A stretch of DNA of 64,000 bases, taken from Rhodosporidiobolus odoratus (taxonomy: Eukaryota; Basidiomycota; Microbotryomycetes; Sporidiobolales; Sporidiobolaceae). The stretch lies in NCBI GenBank assembly GCA_034387635.1, contig JAOANU010000013.1:496001-560000 (forward strand), in the 5' to 3' direction. Below, one piece after another: positions 44,901 through 55,965 of this stretch. A program made the position numbers and the translations under genes. The notes under the pieces are model-generated. The model was not told the origin of the DNA. It worked only from the letters and a program-made list of their open reading frames with translations, and searched no databases. How positions within the stretch are numbered: position 1 is the first letter of the stretch; each line of letters starts with the position of its first letter.

Positions 44901-47137
44901 CGCAAGCCTGGTCAGCATGTCACCGGCGACGGCTTCGAAGGCGCAACTTTGGCACCCCGCTCGGAGGGTGGATGGACCCCTTCCGTCATCGTCGGCGCGG
45001 CCGGCAAGGACGCCGATATGAACTCGCCCGCCATGGTTCAGCGCAAGGTCAAGGCCCTTCTCAACAAGCTCACGCTCGAGAGGTTCGACTCGATCTCGGA
45101 TCAAATCCTCGAATGGGCCAACAAGTCTGTCGACGAGACCGACGGCCGTATCCTTCGACAGGTTATCGCCCTTATCTTCGAGAAGGCGACCGACGAAGCC
45201 ACTTGGTCGCAGATGTACGCCCGTCTGTGTCGCAAGCTCATGGAGAAGGTTTCAGCCGATGTCCGCGACGAGACTGTCAAGACTGCGGACGGCACTCCCG
45301 TCGCGGGTGGCGCCCTTTTCCGCAAGTACCTCCTGAATCGCTGTCAGGAGGATTACGAGCAGGGATGGAAAGCGAAGGAGGCGGCCGCGGTCGCTGCCAA
45401 GTCGAAGGAGGCCGACGACCGAGCGAAGAAGGAGGCGAACGATGCGGCGAAGAAGGAAGCGGAGGAATCTGGCAAGGAAGAGTCGAAGGAGGCGGAACTT
45501 CTGTCCGACGAGTACTACGCCGCGCAGAAGGCGAAGCGTCGCGGTCTTGGTCTCGTCCGCTTCATCGGTGAGTTGTACCGGCTGCAGATGCTTACCGAGC
45601 GCATCATGCACGAGTGCATCAAAAAGCTCCTCGCCAACACCGACAACCCCGAGGAGGAGGATGTGGAATCGCTGTGCCGTCTCCTTACTACCGTCGGTAA
45701 GGGTCTCGACAACCCGAAGGCGAAGCAGCACATGGACGTCTACTTCCTCCGCATGAACACTATCGCCAACAGCCCCAAGGTCACGTCTCGCATGAAGTTC
45801 ATGATCCTCGTACGTTTTGCCCCACTTGTTCACATATACGAGCCGGCACTGATGTCTCCGCTTGCCATATCCAGGACGTGGTTGACCTTCGCAAAGCTCG
45901 CTGGCAATCGAAGCAGGAGGCTGCAGGACCCAAAACGATCTCGGAGATTCATGCAGATGTAAGCCTCACCTTCGTACTCCGCATCGTCTGCGATTCTTCT
46001 CCGGAGCTAACAGTTCCTCAATTATGCCTCGCTAATTGCAGGCCCAGAAGGCGGCAGAGGAGTCGGCGCGACGAGTAGCTTCCTCTGGTGGCAAGCTTCC
46101 CCGACTGGGCGACCAGCTCTCCCGGCCAAACTCCCGCCGTGGACAGACCCGCGGTGACTTCGGCGTCCCCCAACCCGGCGCTGACGGCTGGACTACGCAG
46201 CCTCAACGCCCGGCCAAGGCTGGAGACTTGTCTGGCTTCGGACGAGTGCGCGAATCCGCGGGTCTCGCCCTTGGCCCGACGGGTGCTTTCGCCAACCGCA
46301 ACCGCAAGCAGCCGAAGGAAGAGGCGCGCCCAGCAACCCCTTCAAATCCTTTCGCGCTCCTCGGCGACGGCGCCGACGCTTCCGAATCACCCGCAAGCGC
46401 GCCCAGTCAACGGCCGCGTCTGCAGCTCAAGCCGCGAACGAAGCCATTAGATGGAGAAGGTGACGAAGACGGGGAGGAGAAGGAGGAAGATGGCGAGAAG
46501 AAAGAGGACGAGGAAGAGGACGACGGGGCTATCGACCCGAACGCGTCTTCCATGTCCCGCGATGAAGCAGCGCGACGAGCAGGGAACAGTGTCACCGAGG
46601 TCAGCTTCTTGTCTGGTCAGTCTGTCTGCAGCCTGCGTATTGACCTACCAGTTTGTCCCCGCAGTTCGCCGAAATCAAGAACATTTCGGAAGGAGTGGCG
46701 TCTGTTGAGGCGCTCCCCAAGGAGTACCGCTCGCTTCTCATCACTGGCCTCATTCAAGCGGCGATCCTGAAGAAGGCCGACTTTGTCGCGTTGACTCGGG
46801 ACCTCCTCAAGAACGTCGTTGACAAGGCGGTCGTGCCGCATCGCGAGATGATCACCGCGTTCGAGCCTATTTTCAGGACTATCGTCGACGACGCCGTCGA
46901 CGCACCAGGAGCAAACGCAGCCGTCTCAAGCTTGCTCGTCGGCGCCGGCATCTCTCGTGAAGAGACCCAGCAACTGACGGAGAAGATGGAATCTGTTGAG
47001 GGCGAGGAGGAAGGTACGACGTTGTCTTTGCCTTCTCCGACACTGCAGCTCAACTGACTTGCCTTGCGTCGGTAGTCGAATTCGGCAAGGAAAGCTTCTG
47101 GAAAGCGTACGACAAGGTCGTCCAACCAGCAGCCTAG
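41910..47137 (+). CDS. translation initiation factor eIF4G
   Basis: The scaffold of the cap-binding complex, bridging eIF4E, eIF4A and eIF3. Seven exons: 41,910-42,276, 42,338-43,014, 43,080-45,809, 45,875-45,958, 46,042-46,599, 46,665-47,013 and 47,076-47,137, giving 1,608 aa. The first ~500 residues are Ser/Pro/Ala/Gln-rich. Residues ~530-700 form a long Lys/Glu/Ala charged helix of imperfect repeats (AEEKKAAEEKEAA). The eIF4E-binding site is YDRAFLLQF near residue 797. The MIF4G domain is about residues 996-1,260 (MVQRKVKALLNKLT..), with a Lys/Glu/Ala insertion near 1,115-1,150. Arg/Ser-rich linkers follow, then an MA3 domain at ~1,460-1,600 ending WKAYDKVVQPAA. The exon 2 donor (GTGGGT at 43,015) is the least certain junction. 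Confidence 0.92.
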
Positions 47138-47459
47138 ACATGCTTCGCCTTGTCTTTTCGCATTTCGCCCCGTCACCCGCAGTCATACATCCCTCCTCGC
47201 ACAGTTTCACTTCCTCGTACGGATCTTCGGTTAACAGCAGTCTACCCGCTTGCATTACGATTCTTCTCTCTTCGTGCACAATCTGCGCGCTATGCGGTAC
47301 GAGAGGCGAGAAACCAATTTTATGCATCATGCGTTCAGCTAGAATGCACGGGCGCGAGTGGGTATGCCAAGGAAAAACTGCAGCAGAACATCGCACGCGT
47401 AGCAAGCAAAGTATAGTTTACAGCCGCTCTCGAAAAGGAGCGCGCATAGTACCCTGGCC

Positions 47460-47966
47460 CTATGATCCGCCCTTCAGCTTCGCTTCCTGGAAGAGAACAT
47501 GTCGTCCGGCTATATCGTAAGGCGAGGCGTGCATGGGAGAGGAGAAGAGCGGAGTGAGCGGGCTGTGTAGAGGAGAAAGGCAGACTCGGGAGGGAGAACG
47601 CACCTTTGGGATCAAACTGCGAGTCGCGATCAAAGCAGCGTGAGGTCGATCACCTTTTGCCCTAGGAAGATCCTATACGCACCTTCATAAAAGCCAACTT
47701 CTTCTCGGCCGTCCGTGGTCGCCTTGCAATGTAGGAGAAGCCCGTCCCGACCCTGTGCAGCTTATGATTAGCTCCCTCCTTATTTCCTACAGCGTCTCCT
47801 TGGGCCGTTCTCGGATTGTCGGGCGGCGCGATGCTCCGAAGAAGGAGAGGAGAGGGCCTCACGTCGACAGAAGGCGGACCACGACCAATCTGCGTGCGCG
47901 ATTCAGTCAGCCAGTACCGCAAGTATGACTGCCCTGTACTAACCGACTCTTCGCGCCTTTTGCCAT
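47460..47966 (-). CDS. mitochondrial ribosomal protein bL33m
   Basis: A large-subunit mitoribosomal protein of 60 aa, built from five exons on the minus strand: 47,966-47,944 (23 nt), 47,889-47,863 (27 nt), 47,752-47,683 (70 nt), 47,616-47,604 (13 nt) and 47,509-47,460 (50 nt). All junctions are GT..AG and the frame closes exactly. The start is MAKGAKSR, then VVVRLLSTVGTGFSYIARRP, EKKLAFMKFDPKAGRHVLFQ and EAKLKGGS. The pattern TGxxYxxxRPR..EKL..MKFDP...RHVLF is that of the L33 family, with no zinc Cys, as in mitochondrial forms. It is convergent with eIF4G, with 322 bp between the stops. Confidence 0.88.
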
Positions 47967-48358
47967 GTTGGAGACAAGGCGGAGGAGAGGGACGACTTCG
48001 CCGTTTCGTCTTTGGCACGGCTGTGTGCTACAGTGGTCCGACTCAAGCTTTCCTTATGACCGATACTATGCTCTCGCGGGACAGGGCCTTCGTGCGAAAT
48101 CACTGCACCTGCTTTCCTTTCCATTTTTCCCTTGACCAATGACCGCCCGACTCTCTCCCCTTCTATCGTTGTGCTGTTCGGCTCGAACAGAAAATTCAGC
48201 CAGTGACACTTAGCGCACCCGGGTGAGTCCACCTGGTTGCTTTTGGCCACCAGCGGCTCTACCGCTTCGATGTTTTCCCAGACGAATGTCGGTGATTTTC
48301 TTCCCCTGTACTGCAAGGCCCCCGTATCATTGCGCGTTCTCAATCTACCAGCCTTCGC

Positions 48359-48766
48359 TCAACCCGCAATCAGTTGCCAAACCCGCTGAAGCTTGGTGCG
48401 GAAGTCGACGGCCATTTGCAGCCTCACCTCGTGGGGCGTGACCCTCTGTCCCGGCTGAGAGGGAAACATACCCAGCTTAACCGCCAGTCTCGTCGCCCGC
48501 CCCTCCCGTTCCTTCTCCTGATGGACCGCCGAGAGACTCTCGAGCTCACCTCGTAGAGAGCTCCAGGCCGCAGCGTCGGGCTCTACGTCGACAAGAGTGC
48601 AATATTGGACCTTCGGGCCGGAAGAATGCATGGCCTCAAGCTGCCGCCGCAGGGCAAGAAACGGACGCAAAGTTGGGGAGACCAAAAAATACACCTTGCA
48701 AACATAGAAGGTTACCTTGGCACCGTGCCAGTGCTCCGTCGTAAGCCTCAAGTCCGCGCCTTTCAC
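48359..48766 (-). other. open, codon-like minus frame without ATG start; unrecognised
   Basis: A 135-codon frame begins at a GTG overlapping the dioxygenase stop and reads as plausible protein (LTTEHWHGAKVTFYVCK, GPKVQYCTLVDVEPDAAAW). Candidate introns exist (GTGTAT..GCAG inside it). A further coherent segment (GRKSPTFVWENIEAVEPLV) lies downstream near 48,300-48,250. There is no upstream ATG outside the dioxygenase gene. It may be a small multi-exon gene starting at an internal Met, or a relic. No function is proposed. Confidence 0.3.
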
Positions 48767-50555
48767 TGAGCCGCTTTCTCTGCTGCCATCCGCTTAGCGA
48801 CCTGGTCGGGGACAGCCTGCAAAGAGGAAGCCATGGTCAGTGCTACTCTCTCTGCGAACCGCCGACGATCAAAAGATGGGATACTTACCTTCCAGGCAGC
48901 GTTAGGGTCATACTTCGCCGTCGGGTCAACGCCAACCGTGATGTAGCCGATAAGACCTTGCTGAAGTACGCCACCGAGCTTGAGCACTTCGAACTCGGGG
49001 TTGTGGCCGTTCTCGTGGGCGTCCTGGTAAATCCCGAGCGAGTCGACCCAGTTGCGAGTGCGGCCCCACTTGTCGGCGATCGGGTTGGTGCTGTAGGGGA
49101 AGATCTGCATAGCACTGAAGGGTCGGCGGGCAAGTCGGAGCGAGCAAGAAGTCCCGGTTGGAGGCTCGAAGGAACAGGAGGAACCGGCAGACGCACCTTG
49201 TCGATCTGCATGTTGAGCGTGTCCGGAACGAAGATCTGGCCGGTGTGCTGCAGGAGGTTACCCCTGTCAGTCGCAGCAGGAGTAAGGTCGTCATGACGAA
49301 GCAACGTACGATAAGGTGCGAGGAAGTGAAAGTGCCGTTCGGGAGCGTTTCCCATTCAGTGTGAACGCGAATGTGGACGTGCGTAGCACGGCCAGTGTAG
49401 TAGCCAGGGAATATTGAGGTGAACTGAGCGAGACCGTTCTTGTTGGTAGGCCAGGCAGCACGGAGGAACGTCTCGTGATCGTTGGTACGAGGGTACTTGG
49501 AGAGAAGACCCTTGCGAGGTCCTTCATGTGCGGGACCCTCCCACTTCAGAACCGGGTCTTGGTCAGGATGGCCTGCGTAATGACCGGTGGTATTCGCGCT
49601 GCAGCAAGACATAGCTAAGCATCGCGGACATCGACGGGATGCGAGGGAGAATTGACTCACTGCCAGAGGTCGACGAGCGCGTTCTCGAGAGGTTCGCAAG
49701 TGTTGACATCAATGAGGCCAACGTCCATGAGCTGAGTCGAGGAAGAAGAGTCAGGGAAGCAGCAATGCGACGTCAGAGGTAAGATATAGCTTACGAAAAG
49801 AAGGCCAAGTTGGTCCTCTGCCATGTTCTGGCGAATAGGGTGACCCTCGGTGTGGTAGTAAGGACCTTCAGTCAATTCGGGTGCGACTATGGGGTTAAGC
49901 AAGAAGTCGTGGGATGGCAGAATGGAAAGGAAAAGAAAGAAACGGTAAGTATGCCGGCTCATTGACGGGCACAAGTTGTGGAATGGCACGCACGAACGCA
50001 GCTGTGGTTGCGCATGCGCGCCTCGTGCTCCAAAGGAGAGCAGCCGTGAAGCTGTTCGCCATTGTCCTGGGCGGTTTCGAAGGCGCCGTCAAGGAACATG
50101 TCTTGCGCATCGGTGGGGGCGGCGCCGGACAGCACTTGTTGGGCCTGTACAAGTTGTTAGTAGCATCAGCGCCGCGCTAGAAAATGATAAGGCTGCTATA
50201 TCAAGGGTAATGGCCTTCCCGCGGTCCGGTCGTCCGGTCGTCCGCTACGCCGATGCTGCCTGCTCAGCCTGCCTTGCTGGCAGGTCCTGCAGCAGGGCCT
50301 CCGGCGCCGTGTACTCAGAGACATACAATACGCTGCTGCACTGCTCTTGCTGCCGACGGTCCAAAGATAGAAAGGACAGGTACGCACCGCACGCTTCCGC
50401 ATAGCCTGGTATGCAGCGATCTTTGGCGCACAGGCATACATCTTTTCCTCTACAGACTGGAGCGCTTGTATTTGTTCAGGAGTCTTTACTTCATCGTGAG
50501 CAAATGCTGAACAGGCGAGAGCTGCGGCGGCGGCGAGGAGAGCGGTGGCGCGCAT
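48763..50555 (-). CDS. secreted intradiol ring-cleavage dioxygenase-like protein
   Basis: The family cleaves catechol-type rings between the two hydroxyls using non-haem Fe(III). Eight exons: 50,555-50,388, 50,144-49,994, 49,886-49,795, 49,731-49,661, 49,598-49,310, 49,247-49,197, 49,104-48,889 and 48,816-48,763, giving 363 aa. The first ~19 residues are a signal peptide (MRATALLAAAAALACSAFAH). The iron site can be read: Tyr in TEGPYYHTEGHP (~116/117), Tyr in FPGYYTGRA (~225), and His in ATHVHIRVH (~231-235). VDLWHANTTGHYAGH is the usual core strand. A signal peptide points to the extracellular intradiol-like group of basidiomycetes and ascomycetes, not the cytosolic catechol 1,2-dioxygenases. 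The substrate is unknown. Confidence 0.9.
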
Positions 50556-51769
50556 GGTGAAGCTGAGCTACGGACTGTGCCGATGTAGGTGGACGGTAAG
50601 CAGTGAGTGCAGACAAGAGAGTCGAAGAACGAGCGCGATTGTCGAGAGAGAAGTCGATTTCGCAGAGCCGCAAGCCGCGGCTCGGTTCACGGCATCCAAT
50701 TGGCAGAGTTCGGGTTCTTTCTCGGCTACTCAGCCGGCCGGCTTAGACACACGAAGCCCACAGAAGCCGTCAGAATCCGTGACGAAAGAGGAAGAACATT
50801 GTTCCGAAGGGAGGACACCGACGGGAGGAAACCACCGCCCAGAAGCAGGACAAGAAAAGCATAGCATTCCAGGTTCTGGACATACAGCTCGACGCCGCGG
50901 AGCATGGGGTATCAACAGAGCGAGCGGCAGACCCTCGAGTCGCTTAGAGGAAAGCTGAGACTCGGCGACCTAACTTGGAAAGTTCTACAAAAGCAAAGCA
51001 ACCGACTCCCTTCGTCAGAAGGCTGATGGCGTCGTGCGGCAGCGCTTTACGAACACAGCTAATACTTAGTGAGGTGCATGCACTCAAGGAGAGGCGACAG
51101 AAGCAAGATTGTGACGATCATTCCTGGGGAGGCCTGCACTGCAGGCCAGCGAGCGGACGCTTCAAGCTGCAACTTGAGCGCTACCGACACCAGCCTGGTG
51201 TCTGCCTGGGCGCAGTTGGTTCTGCATATCTTCGAGCATGGCTGGGCAGCTCGATTTAGCACCTGGTCGCGAGAAGTTAGCTGCAGACCCCGTATTGCAA
51301 AGTGCAGGCCATTTTTCAGCCGCCTGGGGCGGGTCGTAAGCACAGCCTGCAAAAAATGATTGGGAAGGGGGCTGATGCAATCGACTGGAGGGTGAGGACG
51401 TAGAGGTCGACCGGGCAAGAGAAGAAGGAAGAGTTCGTACCGGGTCTCTGCACGAACTCGACCGTTTCTGCAGCCCTGTTGCTGAAACTTCTCATGCTCT
51501 GTCTGCTGCCCGCGTACTCGGCGTGTGATTCCGAGGTGTTGAACGTTGCTGGAATGTCATTTGAGCGAGAGTTGCGGACGGCGGCGAGTTCTGGCAGTAA
51601 CAGCTTGCAGCGAGGCGCAGAGGTTCAGGAACCGTACTTAAGGCTGTTTGGGCCTCTGTGACAGCAACTTCAGGCCCTTGAGCTTGTGGGTGAGATGCGG
51701 GAGATGAACCGCGGCTTACTCTCCTCAGTTGAGCCTTTCTCGCCGTTCCATCTCCCTTCGAAACAAGAT
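50556..51769. promoter_or_regulatory. 1.2-kb divergent intergenic region
   Basis: It lies between the ATGs of the dioxygenase (-) and the cyclase (+), so it can serve both promoters. It contains no supported gene. No specific operator was recognised. Confidence 0.45.
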
Positions 51770-53440
51770 ATGACAGGAGTGTGCGTACGTATAGCATTAG
51801 AGAGCTCTACTATGTGACTTCAGCTGATCCTGAAAGTCCCGCAGCCGGTTCCTACATCCACCCTGGCAGCAACTGCTTTCACCCCTCGAGTTCACTATCT
51901 CCTCAGCGGCACCTTCAATACCCTGTTCCTCTACATTCTCGCCTTCTCGCCTTATTCTCCTTCGGGCCCCACCCTCTCGATACACAAGAAGTACCCCGCC
52001 GAAGGTCCGCACCAATTCATCGCCCTCAGTCAAGACCGGGCAAGAGCCTATGCAACCACCTGGGCTCTCCCACCGAGCCTGAGTAGCTGGGAAGTACTGC
52101 AGGGCGGAAAGGCAGGAGTAAGAAAGATTAACACGATACCCATCTGTACGTACTTGCCTTCACTCTTTTCCCCTTTTCCTCCTTGCTAACCGCACGCTCG
52201 TCTGCGATAGCCGCCACTGGCTCGTACCTCACCGTCTCCCCCGAGTCTTCGTCCTTCAGCCCGCCAGGGCCGCGAATCTACCAAGCCGGCGGGCCCGTTG
52301 CTCAATCCTTCGTTGCCGACCGCGAGACGGGCGGCTTTAGCGAGCAGGTCCAAGAAGTCGTCTACCTCGATGGCGGGGTTGAGGAGCTTGCAGACCCCAA
52401 GACGGACAAGACGAGGGTCGCGCTCCGATACGGCAGTCATGCGGTTGACATTGACCCGGTGCTGGAAAGGGCGTACGTACCTCATGTGTGAGTTGTCCTT
52501 TCGACTTGATGATCTGCTGGGCTCGCCAGCTTCTCATCCTTCCTATCTCCCTCGTCGGACCGCTGTCTGATCAGCTTCGTCTGCCCACAGCGGCCGAGAT
52601 TCCATTTTCATTTATGCTTTCGGCGAGGACGGAACCCTAAAACACCTCAACGAGGTTCCCTCAAACGGTCACAAGGGACACGAAGGTCCTCGTCACAGTA
52701 TTCCGAGTAAAGACGGGCAAAAGCTCTATGTGGTCACTGAACACAGTCAGTTCCGCTCTCGCTATTCTCCAAGCTACCGATACAGCCAGCGTATACCCGT
52801 TCACACAGAAGTCATACGGCTCTGTAATCTGAACCGATACTCATACCTTTGCTCTGCTACAGCTTCCTACCTCGACGTCTACACCGTCCTCCCCTCACAC
52901 CCCTTCCTCTCTCACTCGCAACGCCTCTCCGTCATTCCTCCTTCCCAGCATTCCACTCGTCCGCTCTACCGAGGCGACACCCTTCGCCTCTCCGCCGACT
53001 CTCGTCGCCTCTACGTCACCACACGAGGTAAGACCTCTGCCCAAAAAGGCTGGGTCGTCGTCATTTCCCTCGCTGAAGATGGTAGCATCGTCGAGAACGC
53101 AGCGGAGGATGCGGGGTACGGTACTTTGAGCAGGTATGAGACGAAAACCTCGGGCGGGAAGGCCAACGCTATTGAGGTCTTCCCGTTCTGGCCTTCTTCT
53201 TCAACGTCCACTGCTCAAGGGGAGCAGGATGCTGGAGCAAAACCAGGTCCGGAGGGCTGCGACTGGATTGTACTCACCGATGATGAGCAGGGGTACGTGA
53301 GCGTGCTTGAGTGGAGGAATGAGTGGAAGGAGCTTAGGGAGGTTGCGAGTGTCAGGCTCGGGGTCGACTCCGCGGAGGGAGATGTGGTTGAGAAGGACGA
53401 GGAGGGCACCGGGGCCAGTCACGCTGTATGGCTGAGCTAG
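51770..53440 (+). CDS. carboxy-cis,cis-muconate cyclase-like beta-propeller (lactonase family)
   Basis: The fungal 3-carboxy-cis,cis-muconate lactonising enzyme is a seven-bladed propeller in protocatechuate breakdown. Exons 51,770-51,778 (9 nt), 51,824-52,145, 52,211-52,487, 52,591-52,745 and 52,863-53,440 give 446 aa. Read-through of blades: HYLLSGTFNTLFLYILAF, then PHQFIALSQDRARAYATTW, YGSHAVDIDPVLERAYVPHV, GRDSIFIYAFGEDGTLKHLN, GPRHSIPSKDGQKLYVVTEH, and WIVLTDDEQGYVSVLEW. These beta-strand signatures fit the CMLE/6-phosphogluconolactonase fold. Fungal CMLE is favoured over phosphogluconolactonase by the HYLLSGTF start and neighbourhood. The 9-nt first exon is a guess, since no in-frame ATG precedes 51,824. 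Confidence 0.8.
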
Positions 53441-54027
53441 AGTCGACGTGCTAGACAAGCATTGTCAGTTAATATGCATGGGTCCTTCGCCTTTTCCCTC
53501 TGACAACGGCTCTCGAGCGTTTCTCTTCGCCTCCGAGAAGAAGGTCGCGTCAATGCGATAGCGAGTAGGAGAAAACGGGGCTGCCTTTTCAGCTGGTCTA
53601 CAACAAGGTGGCAGGAACGGCTCAACGATTGCAACGACGACGGAAGGGCAACGACACAGAAAGGGGAACTATACACATGGAAACGGGGGCGTAAGGGCAA
53701 AGAGTAAGTAATGCCAAGGGGTAGATAGATGCCGACAAGATAAGCAAGGGGAATGACCAGTCAGAGGCCAAACAAGGTGAAGGGAAGGAAGCAACGAAGG
53801 GGGAAAGGCAGACGACGAGAAAGATGAAGGGGACAGAAGGTACTGCTCGAACAACGCCAACAACGGGAGAAGAGTCCATGCGGATGAGAGAAGATGGATC
53901 ATACGAGAGGAGGCAGGCAAGAAAAGGGGAAAGAAGGCTGGAGGGAAGATTGTACGAAGGTTGCGGTGGAAGAAGAGGCGAAAGGCAAAGGTAGTTACCA
54001 GCCTCCTGCCAGTCTGCGTGCTCGGAC
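53441..54027. other. no gene seen
   Basis: The plus strand is purine-rich (GGAAGG/GAGAAG words), giving long but featureless hydrophobic frames on the minus strand. Likely 3' UTRs of the two convergent genes. Confidence 0.45.
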
Positions 54028-55227
54028 CTATTCCTCGAAAGAAGGACAAGGCCTACCCGCCGCTTGCACCTGGAACCCCTCGTTGCCGTCCCGCCGAGCG
54101 TTGCCGATCACGTGGCAGGGTTGCAACAAGCTCATGTGGAGGAAATACTCCTGCAAGCCGCCGGCGGAATGATACTTGGCACGCTGCTCATCGCAGCGCG
54201 ATGAAGGAGAAGGGCGGGAGCTGATGGTGCGGATGGTGGATAGGCTGACTATGGTCGGAGGAGATGCGGCGTTGTCGGAACGAGGTGAGGGAAGAAGAGC
54301 CTCTTCGGCGTCGACGGCGCATGCGGCCATCATCTTGTCTGGGAAACGCTTGGAGTGTTGCTCCTTCGGACGAGGCGGACCAACGCGGAACAAGTCGGGG
54401 CGGGTGTGGGGAGTCGCGTCGAGCCAGGGGGGGTAGTCGGTCGTCGAGCTTGCGAGTTGCTCCCCAAAGCGAACAAGACGCTGGTACTCATCTTGCTGGA
54501 GGGCCTCGCCTCCGAGGTTGTAGTGAGACTCGTAAACGCGCTGCAGCTTGTCTTGTCCCTGAATGAGCTTGAGACGGTGGGCGCAGGCGTCGTCCAGACG
54601 GCCAGGACGCAAGGCATCGAAGCGCGGGTCGGTATAGATGTAATCGCGAGCATGGCTTGACGAGGCGCGAAGGAGTGCGCCCGGAGCTGCACCTTCTCAT
54701 GCTGGGGCTCGTCGATGACCGGGGTAGGCGGCACAGTGTCCGCGTCGTCCTCGGGGGGGTTAGGGGAAGAGGGAGGGGAAATGAGGGAGGAGAGCCGAAG
54801 AGAGAGTCGGCTGACGAGAGAGGAGAAGCGGGAGCGGAGGAGAGAAGGTCTTCGTTGTCCGAGTTGTCCTCGGCGGGTGTAACTGGCAGGCGGAGGCGCT
54901 TCGACGACCGCGCGTGAGTATCTTGTGCTGGTCGCAAGTAAGGGCTGGAGTATGCTGGAAAAGAGGGAGGGGACCGCTGACCGGTGACTGTCACAGCGAG
55001 AATACGTTAGTTTGCCGCGTCCACCCCAGAAGAACTATGCCAGGTGAGCCAGAGGAAGGGAGCGTACCGAGACGCTCGCAACGGGAGCTAGCCAACAGGA
55101 GCAACCTTTGAGGGTGCCGAATAGGCCCTCGGTAGACAACGTATTGGTGTGCGTCAATGAGGAGGCGGATGGGCGATGTGATGGAGAGGGGGAGGAGGTA
55201 AACAGGTGTGCGGGTGAGGTCGAACAT
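54028..55227 (-). pseudogene. unrecognised gene with two apparent frame changes
   Basis: A good minus-strand exon (54,028 to about 54,650) reads DYIYTDPRFDALRPGRLDDA, AHRLKLIQGQDKLQRVYESH and LGGEALQQDEYQRLVRFGEQ, clearly protein-like. Upstream the sense continues in a second frame (VPPTPVIDEPQHEKVQLRAH) and then a third (SSKRLRLPVTPAEDNSDNED). The changes fall near 54,655 and at a run of seven G at 54,753-54,759. A possible first exon starts at 55,227 (MFDLTRTPVYLL) with an intron at 55,067-54,988. No intron fits the two frame changes. Either sequence errors or real decay. I do not know the family. Confidence 0.45.
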
Positions 55228-55428
55228 GTTGAGTGTGCTCGTAGTGAGGAGAGTAGTGTATAGCGTCAATAAAGGCCAGGAGTTGAGAGTGGGGTTGTAG
55301 TGAGTGATGGAAAGAAGAGAAGAGAGTGAAGAGATCGAGTCGAGAGAAGCGAGGACGCGATCAGCTCGCAACTCCACAGCGCCGTCTCAGCCTCTTCCAC
55401 TGGGTAGCTAAGGAAGGTAGGGTGCTAG

Positions 55429-55965
55429 TCAGCGTATAAGACACGTCCTAGCTCGAGCCTGAGCCTTTAGAGCGGGTGGACGAGCGAGGACGGCGAGGAC
55501 GGCGAGGACGGCGAGGACGAGGTCGAGGAAAGCTCCCCTGAACGAGGTCGAGAAAGTGCTGAGCTCTTCCGCTTGTCGTGAAGCAACAGTCGCGTCGACA
55601 AAGGGTGTCTGCAAGGTTTGAGCAGCAGCAGTAGAAATAGCAAACCCTTCCAAGGCGTTGACGACGAGCAATTCCTCCTTCGCCTCGTTCTCCCCACATC
55701 GCCTTGGCTTCTCCTCCGCACCGTCTGCCTGCCAACTTATTGCTTTCGTCCCGTTTGACGAGACTTTGAGCTCGTGGTCCCAGCACCGCGCCTCCGCCTT
55801 AGCAATTCCCAGCAGACATCGCCCTTCGTCCTCCAGGATTATCCGATCCTTCACGCCATCCTCTTCTGCAGCGCCAGAGCCTCCCTTACTTCTGGTGCAT
55901 TGGCGAAGTGACCGACAGTGTACCGGTGACCCAATCGTCAACCACTCTATCCCGACCGCTCCCAT
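55429..55965 (-). CDS. hypothetical protein
   Basis: A single minus-strand frame of 178 aa from a true ATG, Glu/Ala-rich and of uneven composition. Near its C-terminal end a 9-bp unit (CGAGGACGG on the plus strand, 55,489-55,516) is repeated three times and encodes a VLA triplet repeat. No domain was recognised. The opposite strand is also open over much of its length, so the coding strand is not certain. Confidence 0.35.
   Translation of the reverse strand: MGAVGIEWLTIGSPVHCRSLRQCTRSKGGSGAAEEDGVKDRIILEDEGRCLLGIAKAEARCWDHELKVSSNGTKAISWQADGAEEKPRRCGENEAKEELLVVNALEGFAISTAAAQTLQTPFVDATVASRQAEELSTFSTSFRGAFLDLVLAVLAVLAVLARPPALKAQARARTCLIR

Noticed and set aside
53622..54049. Hydrophobic minus-strand frames downstream of the cyclase
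   Set aside because: They come from purine-rich plus-strand sequence translated in reverse; no start context or conserved residues.
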